A stretch of 64,000 nt of DNA, taken from the NCBI GenBank assembly GCA_009773355.1, contig WRPG01000045.1, forward strand, positions 1 to 64,000, given 5' to 3'. Below the pieces are notes generated by a model that saw only the letters and a program-made list of their open reading frames with translations, searched no databases and had not been told where the DNA came from. This DNA comes from Limisphaerales bacterium (GTDB lineage Bacteria > Verrucomicrobiota > Verrucomicrobiia > Limisphaerales > SXTU01). Position numbers and translations under genes: made by a program. This document shows, piece after piece, positions 9,831 to 18,307 of this stretch (the first letter of the stretch is position 1; every line of letters starts with the position of its first letter).

Positions 9831-11411
9831 CTATCTCGCCTCGCCTGCCCTCTGCCATTCCTCGAACACCTTTGCCATCGTCTGCACGCGCTCGGATTGC
9901 TGCCTGGCGAGATCGTTCAACTCCGTGCGGTCCGTCGCGAGGTCGTAGAGTTCCCACGGCGCGCCCTTGAGCGAGACAAGTTTCCACGAGCCGGCCCGCA
10001 CCGCCCGCGCGCCGGACGTGGACCAGCAGAGCGAGGCGTGGCCTTCACGCTGGCCGCCCTTGAGCACCGGCAGCAGGCTGCGGCCCGCGAGCGGCTGGAC
10101 TTGCCGACCCTCGAACTGCGCTGGATACGTTACTCCGGCCACGTCCAGACACGTCGCGGTGATGTCCGTGATGTGGGCCAGCTCAGGTGAAATGCCGTTC
10201 GTGCGTGCGACGACGCCGGGCCACCACGCGATGAGCGGCGAGGCAATGCCGCCTTCGTGGTTCGTCTGCTTGTGCTGGCGGAATGGCGCGTTCGACACGT
10301 TCGCCCACGCGGGACCGGCGGTGACGAAGTTGTCCGCCGGACCGGGCTGGATGTCGGGCTTGTTGCCGAAGCGCGTGCGTGTGCCGTCCAGTCGCCACGT
10401 CTGGCCGGGCTTGTCGAGTTGCGCGTTCATCGGCTGGTCGGACGCTCCGTTGTCGGAGAGGAACAGCACCAGCGTGTTCTTGTCCGCGCCCGTGCGCCGC
10501 AGTGTCTCCATCACGCGGCCCACGCTCTGGTCGAGCGAATCCACCTGCGCCGCGAACGTCGCCATGCGCTCGGCCTCCCAGTCCTTGTCCTTCGCCTCGC
10601 TCCACGCGGGCGCACGCGCGTCGCGTGGCGACAGCTTTGTGTTCGGCGGAAGCAAACCCAGCTCCAGCAACCGCCGGTGCCGCTGCGCGCGCGCCTCATC
10701 CCAGCCGAGCTGGCGGTAAAGCTCGCGATACTTCGCGATGTCCGCCGGCTTCGCGTGCAGCGGCCAGTGCGGCGCGTAGTGCGCGAAGTAGAGGAAGAAC
10801 GGCTTCTCCTTCCCCGCCGCCTCGGTGATGAACTGCGTCGCGAAGTCGGTGATGAGGTCGGTCTTGTAGCTGCCTTCCGCCGGCAGCGTGAACGGCTGGC
10901 CGTCGCGGAAGAACGCCGTGTTGCGCACGGCCTTGAAGTAGTTGCCCGGCCCCGTGTGCCCCGTGCTGCCGAGGAAGCGGTCCACGAACTTGTGGATGTT
11001 CACCGGGTCGTGCCACTTCTCCGCCGTGACCATGTCGAGCCGGCCCACGGCGGCGGTGGCGTAGCCCGCGCGCTTGAGCAGCTCGCACGCGGTGACGCAG
11101 CGCTGGTTCAGCAAGCCGGTCCAGCCCGTGATGCCGACCTGATGCGGGTGCAAGCCCGTCATCAGCGCCGCGCGCGAGGGGCCGCACAACGCGCAGTTGT
11201 AGAACTGCGAGAAGCGCAGGCCGCCGCGCGCGAGCCGGTCGAGGTTCGGCGTCTGAATCTCGCCGCCGTAGCAGCCGAGGTCGGAGAAGCCCATGTCGTC
11301 CGCGAGGATGAGGATGATGTTCGGTCGGGCAGAAGGTGTGGCCGGCTGCGCTCCGTGCAATGCCAGCGACAGCACGAGCAGCAGCGCCAACTGGGCGAGT
11401 ATCCGTTTCAT
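9831..11411 (-). CDS. Sulfatase, formylglycine-dependent, exported
   Basis: 526 residues. The start at the complement of 11411 gives a signal peptide (MKRILAQLALLLVLSLALHG), then the metal-binding ILADDMGFSDLGCYG. The CGPSR in NCALCGPSRAALMTG is the CxPxR motif whose Cys a formylglycine-generating enzyme must oxidise. Later motifs GTGHTGPG and LFLSDNGASDQP agree with type I sulfatases. It hydrolyses a sulfate ester, probably of a polysaccharide, in the periplasm. It lies 8 bases downstream of the Gfo/Idh/MocA gene, so the two are likely co-transcribed. An open frame continues upstream to 12986, but that part is an out-of-frame read of the oxidoreductase gene. Confidence 0.9.
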   Translation of the reverse strand: MKRILAQLALLLVLSLALHGAQPATPSARPNIILILADDMGFSDLGCYGGEIQTPNLDRLARGGLRFSQFYNCALCGPSRAALMTGLHPHQVGITGWTGLLNQRCVTACELLKRAGYATAAVGRLDMVTAEKWHDPVNIHKFVDRFLGSTGHTGPGNYFKAVRNTAFFRDGQPFTLPAEGSYKTDLITDFATQFITEAAGKEKPFFLYFAHYAPHWPLHAKPADIAKYRELYRQLGWDEARAQRHRRLLELGLLPPNTKLSPRDARAPAWSEAKDKDWEAERMATFAAQVDSLDQSVGRVMETLRRTGADKNTLVLFLSDNGASDQPMNAQLDKPGQTWRLDGTRTRFGNKPDIQPGPADNFVTAGPAWANVSNAPFRQHKQTNHEGGIASPLIAWWPGVVARTNGISPELAHITDITATCLDVAGVTYPAQFEGRQVQPLAGRSLLPVLKGGQREGHASLCWSTSGARAVRAGSWKLVSLKGAPWELYDLATDRTELNDLARQQSERVQTMAKVFEEWQRAGEAR

Positions 11412-11419
11412 GGCCAGAA

Positions 11420-12751
11420 TCACCCCAGGCCCGCCACCTTCCACCCGTCGCGGTAGGCGCGACGCACGAGCGCGTTGGCCTTCGGGTTGTTCGTGAACTT
11501 CAGCGCCTTGCGGTCCCAGTCCAGCCACTCGCCGGCGTGGCGGTCCGCCATCGCGCCCACGAGCACTGTCTCGGTGAGCGGGCCGCCGTGCTTGAACTCG
11601 TCGCACGCCTTGCGGCCTTCGAGGATGGCGTCCACCCAGTCGTGATAATGGTTCTGCGGCTTGAGGTCCGCCGGATACTTCCCGGCGGGAAACTTCTCCT
11701 CCGGCAGCACGATGGGTTTCCCGCCGCGATAGTTTTTGTAAATCGCTCCGTGCTCGCCAATCCAATACGTCCCCGACTCCGGCAGCTTCGCCACGCCCTG
11801 GGGCAGTTGAATCTTCCGCGCGTCCGGCTCGATGCCACCGTCGTGCCAGGTGAGCTGCACCGTCTTGCCCGCCGTGATGTCGCTGCCGGGGAAAATCATC
11901 TCCACCACCCGCGACTTGCCCCAGAGCGGCCCGCTGCTGCCGGGCGTGGTCTGGCGCACGCGCAACGGCGCGGTGAGCCGGAGCGCGTCGAAACTCGTGT
12001 CGAAGTGATGGCAGCCCATGTCGCCCAGCTCGCCGCCGCCGAAGCCGAACCACGCGCGCCAGTTCTGCGGATGATACGTGTCCGCCAGATACGGACGCGG
12101 CTCCTGCACGCCGAGCCACAGGTTCCAGTCCAGGCCGGCGGGAATGGCATCGGCCTGCGCACGCAGCTCCGTGTTCCTTGGCCACCAGCTCAGCGGTTTG
12201 TTCTCCCAGAGGATGACCTCCTTCACCTTGCCAATCGCCCCGCTGCGCAGCAGTTGCACCGTCATGCGGCTCTCGATGGTGGACCGGCCCTGGTTGCCGA
12301 GCTGCGTGACCACGCCCGCCTTGGCCGCCTCCTGCGTGATGACGCGGCACTCGTGCAACGTCGTCGCCATCGGCTTCTGCAAATACAAATGTTTCTTCGC
12401 GCGCAACGCCGTGACCGCCGGCGCGGCGTGCATGTGGTCCGGCGTGCCGATGGTGAGCGCGTCGAACTTCCCGGCGTGCCCGCTCAACAGCTCGCGCCAG
12501 TCGCGATGCCGCGAGGCGTCGGGAAACGTCTTGGCGGCGGGGTCGAGGAACCCGGTGTCGACATCGCACAGCGCGGTGATCTTCACCTTGGGATGGCTGG
12601 CGACGGCCTTCATCGTGTTGCCGCCCATGCGCCCCACGCCGATGCAGGCGACCTGGAGCATCGAGTTGGGCGACGCGCTGCGGAGCAGGGCGGGGAAGCC
12701 GAGCACGGCGGCAGTGGCGGCGGAACGGCGGAGAAACTGGCGGCGGTTCAT
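11420..12751 (-). CDS. Gfo/Idh/MocA family oxidoreductase with Tat signal
   Basis: 443 residues. The twin-arginine leader NRRQFLRRSAATAAVLGFPA directs folded export. The Rossmann motif GVGRMGG follows, then KPMATTLHEC (the EKP-type catalytic Lys region, here LQKP) and a C-terminal alpha/beta dehydrogenase domain with HYHDWVDAI. Tat-exported members are typical of Planctomycetes and Verrucomicrobia and are thought to act on sugars or cyclitols in the periplasm. Co-transcription with the sulfatase suggests polysaccharide breakdown. Confidence 0.88.
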   Translation of the reverse strand: MNRRQFLRRSAATAAVLGFPALLRSASPNSMLQVACIGVGRMGGNTMKAVASHPKVKITALCDVDTGFLDPAAKTFPDASRHRDWRELLSGHAGKFDALTIGTPDHMHAAPAVTALRAKKHLYLQKPMATTLHECRVITQEAAKAGVVTQLGNQGRSTIESRMTVQLLRSGAIGKVKEVILWENKPLSWWPRNTELRAQADAIPAGLDWNLWLGVQEPRPYLADTYHPQNWRAWFGFGGGELGDMGCHHFDTSFDALRLTAPLRVRQTTPGSSGPLWGKSRVVEMIFPGSDITAGKTVQLTWHDGGIEPDARKIQLPQGVAKLPESGTYWIGEHGAIYKNYRGGKPIVLPEEKFPAGKYPADLKPQNHYHDWVDAILEGRKACDEFKHGGPLTETVLVGAMADRHAGEWLDWDRKALKFTNNPKANALVRRAYRDGWKVAGLG

Positions 12752-13123
12752 AATGGGTGACAGGTTGAGCCTGAGTTAAGCTGCGTGGTTTGGAATTGCG
12801 AGGGGAATTTCCTGTCCGAACGGGTGCAGCCTGCCTCCGGCATCGGTCTCTGACCCGGCGCATTTCTGATTGGAAGCAGTTTCTCTGACCTGGCAACCCC
12901 CTTTGTCGTTCGGAGGGGGGAAGGTGGCCGACTCGTCCCCGTAGCCTTGGCGAAGGTGGTGAGCCGGATGCGGGGGCAGCCGCCAACGCCGACGCACGCA
13001 GCCCCTCACCCCGGCCCTGCCCATAGACCTGTAGCGGCGGTCTGTGACCGCCGGGTGTTGCATCCCTGGCCGATGGGCAGCCAAAGCCCGGCGCTCACAG
13101 AGCGCCGCTACAGCCGTCGGCGG
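12752..13123. other. Intergenic stretch with a double-hairpin repeat and no gene
   Basis: 372 bases without a convincing coding frame between the Gfo/Idh/MocA start and the amidohydrolase stop. It holds a fragment of the CCCTCACCCCGGCCCTG family (about 13010-13024) and the double hairpin at 13029-13113. I see no RNA gene and cannot place a promoter with confidence. Confidence 0.5.
13029..13113. repeat. Double-hairpin inverted repeat (GTAGCGGCGGTCTGTGACC family)
   Basis: Left arm 13029-13055 and right arm 13087-13113 are reverse complements with two mismatches in 27 bases. Each arm is also a perfect small hairpin by itself (CGGCGGTC-TGT-GACCGCCG on the left, CGGCGCTC-ACA-GAGCGCCG on the right). 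The two mismatches keep each small stem paired, which suggests the small hairpins are the conserved unit. Confidence 0.8.
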
Positions 13124-14248
13124 TCAGGGGAATAGTTGACGTGAACGGGCGAAGACTTCCTTGGGCACTCCCAGCGCCTGCTTGAGTTCCACGTCCCGGT
13201 CCCACGGGTTTTCAATCGCGGAGATACGGCGGCATTGTTCCCCGGTGAGTTGCAGAGGGTAGCAGTAGGGCGAGCACAAGGCCGTGTTGATGAGCGGGAA
13301 GTCGGAGCCGAAGAGGAGTCGGCCCTGCCATTCCGGGCGGGTGAGGGCCTCGCGGAGGTAGCCCAGCTTGTTGACCTGAGTCAGGGAGGAGATTTCGGAG
13401 AAGAGGTTCGTGTAGGTCGCCATCATCGGGGCAAGGCGGTCGGTGTCGCGCTGGCCGGCATTCGCGCCGGTCGAGGCGATGTGCGCGACAATCATCGTGA
13501 CACCGAGCTTCAGGGGGAGGTGGAGGCGCTGCGGGTCGCACAGTTCATCGCGCGCGTGGGTGAAGGAACGCTCCTGTCCGGCGTGCGTGAGGAGCGGAAG
13601 CTTCAGCTCGACGAGTTTCCGATAGAAGGGCGTGAGGCGTTTATCGGCGGGGTCGAATTGCATGATGCTGGGAATCCACTTCACCAGTCGCGCACCGTTC
13701 GCCTTGGCCCAATCGAGCTGTGCGAGGGCGTCCTTGCGCAGCGGGTTGATGCTCGCACCGAAGAGGAGGTTGGTGGTCTTCGCCGTCTCCTTGGCGATGA
13801 ACTCGTTGGGCACGTAGATTTCCGTCCGCGACTTGTCTAGTTCGCCATTCGCATCCACGACACCGTCCATGGCAAGGAGGATGGCCTGTCCGACGTGCTT
13901 GCTTTCAGCCAACTGACGGGAGATGAGCTGCACGACATGCGCATCGCCCTTCGCCTGAAGTTCCTCGCGCGAGGTGCCGAAGCTCTGGAGGTAGATGCCC
14001 AGCTTCCAGCTCGATTCCATCTGCTTGGAGATGAAGCACCCGCTGTCACCGGCCCCGATGCCCGCCGTGTGAACGTGCATGTCGAGGAGCTTGGCCTCGG
14101 GCAGAAGTTCCGGAGCGCGATAGGGGCCGGAGTGGAAGACCTTGCAAGCCACGCAGCCGCCAAGGGAGAGCGTGAGCAGTGTGATGGCGAGCAGGCGGGG
14201 CCAGCGGCGCTTGGGCGAGGGTGTGGCGGAGGTGGGAGCAGCGGTCAT
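13124..14248 (-). CDS. Amidohydrolase-related lipoprotein (TIM-barrel metal hydrolase)
   Basis: 374 residues. The N-terminus has a hydrophobic segment ending in LSLGGC, a lipobox, so the mature protein is probably a lipoprotein. LDMHVHTAG is the HxH metal-binding motif at the end of strand 1, LTHAGQE and VAHIAS give later His ligands, and FGSDFP the catalytic Asp. This fits the amidohydrolase_2 / TatD-like metal-dependent hydrolases. The substrate is unknown. Membrane anchoring is uncommon for this family, whose members are mostly cytosolic. Confidence 0.75.
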   Translation of the reverse strand: MTAAPTSATPSPKRRWPRLLAITLLTLSLGGCVACKVFHSGPYRAPELLPEAKLLDMHVHTAGIGAGDSGCFISKQMESSWKLGIYLQSFGTSREELQAKGDAHVVQLISRQLAESKHVGQAILLAMDGVVDANGELDKSRTEIYVPNEFIAKETAKTTNLLFGASINPLRKDALAQLDWAKANGARLVKWIPSIMQFDPADKRLTPFYRKLVELKLPLLTHAGQERSFTHARDELCDPQRLHLPLKLGVTMIVAHIASTGANAGQRDTDRLAPMMATYTNLFSEISSLTQVNKLGYLREALTRPEWQGRLLFGSDFPLINTALCSPYCYPLQLTGEQCRRISAIENPWDRDVELKQALGVPKEVFARSRQLFP

Positions 14249-14264
14249 GTGAGGGAGGAATTGG

Positions 14265-14437
14265 CCCGCGAATGACGCGAATGAACGCGAATGAGGGAGG
14301 GGACGAACGGCCGGTAGGCAGGGCGCGTCTGTCCCAGCGCGCCGCTGCGGTGGGCGAATATCAAAACGGCGCGCTGGGGACAGGCGCGCCCTACCAGCGA
14401 TAGTTTTCTATTCGCGTTCATTTGCGTGATTCGCGGG
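14265..14437. repeat. Nested inverted repeats filling an intergenic gap
   Basis: Outer arms 14265-14292 and 14410-14437 (CCCGCGAATGACGCGAATGA type) are reverse complements with two mismatches in 28. Inside them, 14314-14344 pairs with 14367-14394 (the GGGCGCGCCTGTCCCCAGCG type). Two repeat families are therefore nested one in the other between the amidohydrolase and the aas-like gene. A 28-base relative of the outer arm lies at 18276-18303. Confidence 0.8.
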
Positions 14438-14443
14438 CAGGCA

Positions 14444-16648
14444 TCACTTGGCAGGCTGGACCAGTGCCTGCAACTCGCGGTGGTTCACCTTGCCGGTGCC
14501 GAGCTTGGGGATTTCCTTCACGACGACAATTTCGCGCGGGACGCAAAGGTTGCTGAGGCCCTTGGCCTTGATGGCGTCGCGAATCTCGGCGGGGGTGAGC
14601 TTCGGCTCGTTCGTGCAGCAGATGAGGGCCTCGCCCTTGTCCTCGTCGGGACGCGTGACAACAGCGGTCTGACAGCGGAGGCCGTATTGCGGGAACGCGC
14701 CGGCCAGGGCGTCCTCGACGGCGGTGAGGCTGACCATCTCGCCGCTGATCTTGGCAAAGCGCTTCATGCGTCCGCGAATGCTCACGAAGCCCTCGGCATC
14801 CACGCTGACGATGTCGCCAGTGTCATACCAGCCGCCGCCGGCATGGAACTTGGCGTTCGCATCGGCATTGAGGTAGCCCTTCATGATGTTGGGGCCGCGC
14901 ACAAAAAGACGGCCGGTGTGCGGGTGTGAAAGCGGGCTGGTGGGAGAGTGCCCCGTCTCGCTTTCCCACTTTCCCGCCTGCTCACCTGCTTCGCCAATAC
15001 CTTCCACGGCTTCCAGCCTCCACTCCACGCCCGGCAGGAAGCGTCCCGCCGTGCCGTGCTTCGGCTCCAGCGGGGTGGTCGCACTGATGCACGGACTGCA
15101 CTCCGTCGCGCCGTAACCTTCAAAGACCCGGACGCCAAACTTCTGCGCCCAGAGTTCCGCCGTCGCCTGCTGGAGCTTCTCCGCGCCCGCGAAGAGGTAG
15201 CGGAGACTGCGGAAGTCGTAGGGATGGGCCTTGCGCCCGTAGCCGCTGAGGAAGGTGTTCGTGCCGAAGAGCACGGTGCAGTCCTTGTCGTAGAAGACCG
15301 TGGGCACGACACGGTAGTGGAGCGGCGACGGGTAGATGAAGATGAAGTTGCCGCGAATGAGCGGGAGAATCAGCCCCGCCAGCAGGCCGAAGCTGTGGAA
15401 GAGCGGCATGGCGTTGAAGAACCGCTCGTCGTCGCGCAGGTCGCAGGCGGCCAGCATCTGGCGGGTGTTGGCGAGGAGGTTGCGGTGCGAAAGCTCGACG
15501 CCTTTGGGGACGCCTTCGGAGCCGGAGGTGAAGAGCACCACGGCGGTGTCATCGGATTGGCGATTGCCGATTGCCAATTGCCGATTGAAGAAGCTGCCCA
15601 CGAGCGCGGCGAAGCGGTCGCAGCCGCTGATGGTCGCGCGGATGTCCTCCAGATAAATCACCTTCACGCCGGCCTGCTCGAAGGGCGCGGCGTCCAGCTT
15701 GGCGCGCTTGAGGAAGTTGCGCGACGTGACGATGTGCTTCAGCCCGGCCAGTTCGGCACACGCGAGCATCGTGGCGGTGCCGGTGGAGAAGTTCAGGATG
15801 GCCGGGACTTTGCCTAGCTGCCAGAGCGCGAGCAGGACGACGGGCGTGGCGTTGACGTTTGGCAGCAGCACGCCGACGCGCGGCGAAGTTCCGCACTGTT
15901 GCGCCAGCCGCTCGCCCATCAGCCCCGCGCCGATGAGGAGCTTGCGATACGTCAGCTCCGTGAGCGTGGCGTCTTCGAGGATGACCTTGCCCGGCTCGGC
16001 GGCGGCGGTTTCGGCGATGGCGGCGGGGATGCTCGTCGGGCCGAACTCCATTTCCGTGCGGAACTGCTGGCCGACCATCTGGTCGCGCAGCCAGCGGGTG
16101 AAGAGCGAGCGGCTTTGCGACGTGCTGAGGTGCTCCTGATGCGGCGCGGAGAGCGCGTCGCTGAAGTGCGCGGTGACGGTTGGGAACCAGCGTTTCACGC
16201 CCGGATGCGGCGAGAAGGGCAGCCGGCTCGCGCCGCGCAGGTAGGCGGTGATGACCTTGGCGTGCGTCTTGTGGATGAGGAAGCCCGTGCCGTCGAAGAG
16301 TTTCATCAACGTGCCGGTTTTCGAGAGCCGGCCCTCGGCGAAGAGCACGAGCTTGCCGCCCTTCGAGAGGAATTCCGCCATGTGCTTCACGGCATAAGGC
16401 GAGGCGTTGTCGATCGGGAAGGTGCGGCGGTTCTTCATCACAAACCGGTGGAACCACGACTTCTCCGCCGTGGTGCTGGACGTGACGAACTTCCAACTGT
16501 CATCGAGGCACACGCCGATGAAGAGCCAGTCGAACCACGAGGTGTGGTTCGGGATGAGGAGCACCGGGCCGGGGATGTTCAGCGCGGCCTCGTTGAACGC
16601 GCGGTAGCGGAAGAGCAGCCGGACGAGGAGGCGGAGGAAGGCTTTCAT
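14444..16648 (-). CDS. aas: Aas-like bifunctional lysophospholipid acyltransferase / acyl-ACP (CoA) synthetase
   Basis: 734 residues. Residues 1-190 are a PlsC-type acyltransferase: NHTSWFD gives the HxxxxD catalytic pair (H35, D40) and FAEGRLSKTG the second substrate motif. Residues about 200-730 are an AMP-binding ligase with FTSGSEGVPKG, EGYGATECSP and YDTGDIVSVD. Domain order equals E. coli Aas, which re-acylates lysophosphatidylethanolamine and activates free fatty acids. An LplT-like flippase and lnt lie just upstream on the same strand, as expected for lysophospholipid recycling. Two low-complexity in-frame inserts lie at about 14905-14990 and 15553-15589. Confidence 0.85.
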   Translation of the reverse strand: MKAFLRLLVRLLFRYRAFNEAALNIPGPVLLIPNHTSWFDWLFIGVCLDDSWKFVTSSTTAEKSWFHRFVMKNRRTFPIDNASPYAVKHMAEFLSKGGKLVLFAEGRLSKTGTLMKLFDGTGFLIHKTHAKVITAYLRGASRLPFSPHPGVKRWFPTVTAHFSDALSAPHQEHLSTSQSRSLFTRWLRDQMVGQQFRTEMEFGPTSIPAAIAETAAAEPGKVILEDATLTELTYRKLLIGAGLMGERLAQQCGTSPRVGVLLPNVNATPVVLLALWQLGKVPAILNFSTGTATMLACAELAGLKHIVTSRNFLKRAKLDAAPFEQAGVKVIYLEDIRATISGCDRFAALVGSFFNRQLAIGNRQSDDTAVVLFTSGSEGVPKGVELSHRNLLANTRQMLAACDLRDDERFFNAMPLFHSFGLLAGLILPLIRGNFIFIYPSPLHYRVVPTVFYDKDCTVLFGTNTFLSGYGRKAHPYDFRSLRYLFAGAEKLQQATAELWAQKFGVRVFEGYGATECSPCISATTPLEPKHGTAGRFLPGVEWRLEAVEGIGEAGEQAGKWESETGHSPTSPLSHPHTGRLFVRGPNIMKGYLNADANAKFHAGGGWYDTGDIVSVDAEGFVSIRGRMKRFAKISGEMVSLTAVEDALAGAFPQYGLRCQTAVVTRPDEDKGEALICCTNEPKLTPAEIRDAIKAKGLSNLCVPREIVVVKEIPKLGTGKVNHRELQALVQPAK
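14905..14990. repeat. Candidate in-frame repeat insert in the aas-like gene
   Basis: This encodes about 28 residues (GEQAGKWESETGHSPTS region) between the ligase core and GRLFVRGPN, where related ligases go directly into the GRL motif. It is low-complexity, with reiterated GGGAAAGTGGGAAAGCGAGA-like words on the coding strand. No second copy in the window proves mobility. Confidence 0.4.
15553..15589. repeat. GATTGCC-type short tandem insert inside the aas-like gene
   Basis: Reiterated GATTGCC/CAATTGCC words encode NRQLAIGNRQS just before the TAVVLFTSGSEG motif of the ligase domain. Length and composition suggest an in-frame insert in a surface loop. It is present once in the window. Confidence 0.45.
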
Positions 16649-16678
16649 GCGAATGAGAGATTGGGAGCAGGATTACGA

Positions 16679-18061
16679 TTAAGAGGTGGCGGGGGAAGGC
16701 TGTTTGCGTTGGAAGCGATGCTTCAAAGCCACGCCGAGGGTCAAGGCCACACCAGCTAGACCAAGCCATGCCAAGCAGCGGTCGAAAGGAAGTCTTCCAA
16801 TTCCCTCGCCCGGGAGACGGACAGCCGTGGCCCCGCCAATGATTTCGCCCTGCCCCGGAAAGGGCGCGCTCTCAAACACCGTGCCGTTTTTGGACACCAA
16901 CTGGGAGATGCCCGAGGAGCACACGCGGAAGACCGGCATGCGATATTCCGCCGCCCGAACCGGCGCGACGCGGCTGTGCAACTCGTGCTGATGCGTGCCC
17001 CACTCGGTCATGTCCATCACGGGGACAATGATGGCCTGAGCACCCTGCCGGACCAACTCGTCCGTCACTCGCGTGAAGCTGGAGTCGTAGCAGATGCAAA
17101 TGCCGAGCATGCCCCACGGAGAGTTCCAAACCTTCTGCTCAGGCGCGGGCAAGCCGTCTTTGAAGAACTGGATGGGCACGGCCTTGGCCTGCTGGAAGAC
17201 GATTTCGCCATCAGGTCCGACGACAAAAGCAGTATTGTGGTAGCGGCCATCACCGAGGTCGTCCTTGCCGCCCACGAGCAGGTGCTTGCCGTTCTTCCTA
17301 CACCAGTCGCGCACGCGTTTGGGCACCGCGCCGTCGAAGGTATATTCGCTGAGGACGAAGAGGTCGGTCTTGGGATGGGCGAGCAGCACGCGGTCCAGTG
17401 CGGGTGGCACTTCCAGCATCGCGGGGAACTCGAGTTGGATGCCAGCGACGCGGAGCGGCCATCCGGTTCGGCCCGAACTAACGAATGGCGGAAGTGCCAC
17501 CAGCACAGCAACCGGGAAAAAGACCAGCCAGAAAATTTGGAATCTCCATAGCGGCCAGCGCCTGTCGTGCCAGCAGAACGAGTGGAAGCAGGCGAGCAGC
17601 ATGAAGGCAGCGCCGACGCCATACACTCCGCCGCACGTCTTCACAAGCAACGGCCACTCCGCGAAGGCGTAGCCCATGTTCAACCAAGAGAAGCGGAGGA
17701 AGTAGAGTTCGCTGCGGAAGTATTCGAGGCCAATCCAAAGCAATGGAAGCAGAAGCAGCGCTCCGTTGCCAAATTGCTGCCGGGCCAGCCGCCCAACCCA
17801 CACGAACAAGCCAATCCAAAACGCCAGCACACACCAAAGCGGCACCGCCGGAATGCCAAAGATGGTCCAGAGGAAACCCATCTGCGGCACGAAGCTGCCA
17901 AGCCCCAGGAAGAAGCCTGACAGGAAAGCACGGCGGCCGGTCTGAACACGCGTGAGTTCCACCAACGCCCACGCGTAGCCCAACATCAACGGACTGAGCA
18001 GGCTGGAATAGTAGGCGAGGTGAAAACAGACGAGGCCGACTACGCCGCAGACTAATGTCAT
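16679..18061 (-). CDS. lnt: Apolipoprotein N-acyltransferase
   Basis: About 460 residues. The N-terminal half has six to eight membrane segments starting directly at MTLVCGVVGLVCF. The C-terminal half is a nitrilase-like domain with the triad Glu in LSEYTF, Lys in QQAKAVP and Cys in GICICYDSSF. Lnt transfers an acyl chain from phosphatidylethanolamine to the N-terminal Cys of lipoproteins, leaving lysophospholipid, the substrate of the neighbouring LplT/Aas pair. The frame stays open to an ATG at 18277, but that ATG and the extra 72 residues lie in repeat DNA (CCCTCACCCCGGCCCTCTCC family), so I prefer the ATG at 18061. The longer form cannot be excluded. Confidence 0.85.
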   Translation of the reverse strand: MTLVCGVVGLVCFHLAYYSSLLSPLMLGYAWALVELTRVQTGRRAFLSGFFLGLGSFVPQMGFLWTIFGIPAVPLWCVLAFWIGLFVWVGRLARQQFGNGALLLLPLLWIGLEYFRSELYFLRFSWLNMGYAFAEWPLLVKTCGGVYGVGAAFMLLACFHSFCWHDRRWPLWRFQIFWLVFFPVAVLVALPPFVSSGRTGWPLRVAGIQLEFPAMLEVPPALDRVLLAHPKTDLFVLSEYTFDGAVPKRVRDWCRKNGKHLLVGGKDDLGDGRYHNTAFVVGPDGEIVFQQAKAVPIQFFKDGLPAPEQKVWNSPWGMLGICICYDSSFTRVTDELVRQGAQAIIVPVMDMTEWGTHQHELHSRVAPVRAAEYRMPVFRVCSSGISQLVSKNGTVFESAPFPGQGEIIGGATAVRLPGEGIGRLPFDRCLAWLGLAGVALTLGVALKHRFQRKQPSPATS

Positions 18062-18303
18062 CCGCAAGCTGATGGATTTGGGCACACGCTCTCCCTCACC
18101 CCGGCCCTCTCCCGCTGGGAGAGGGAGGACGGCAGCCAGCGGTGGAGTCGCCGCGGTAGGTGCGGTGACATTGGGCGCGTTCGCCGCGGCTCCCTGTCCC
18201 GGCGGGAGAGGGTTGGGGTGAGAGGGAACGGCTGCTTGCGCAGACTGGTTTGCTGGGTCAGAGCCGTTGGTTTTCATTCGCGTCCTTTCGCGTGTTTCGC
18301 GGG
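18062..18303. repeat. Repeat cluster upstream of lnt
   Basis: The CCCTCACCCCGGCCCTCTCC element near 18093-18120 has an inverted partner near 18198-18223. Bases 18276-18303 match the outer arms of the nested repeat at 14265-14437 (about 23 of 28). The whole space between the lplT-like stop and the hydrophobic start of lnt is built from repeats that happen to be open in the lnt frame. Confidence 0.65.
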
Positions 18304-18307
18304 CAGT

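Noticed and set aside
11412-12986. N-terminal extension making the sulfatase a 1051-residue fusion
   Set aside because: The extra part is the Gfo/Idh/MocA gene read in the wrong frame. The sulfatase has its own signal peptide and start at 11411.
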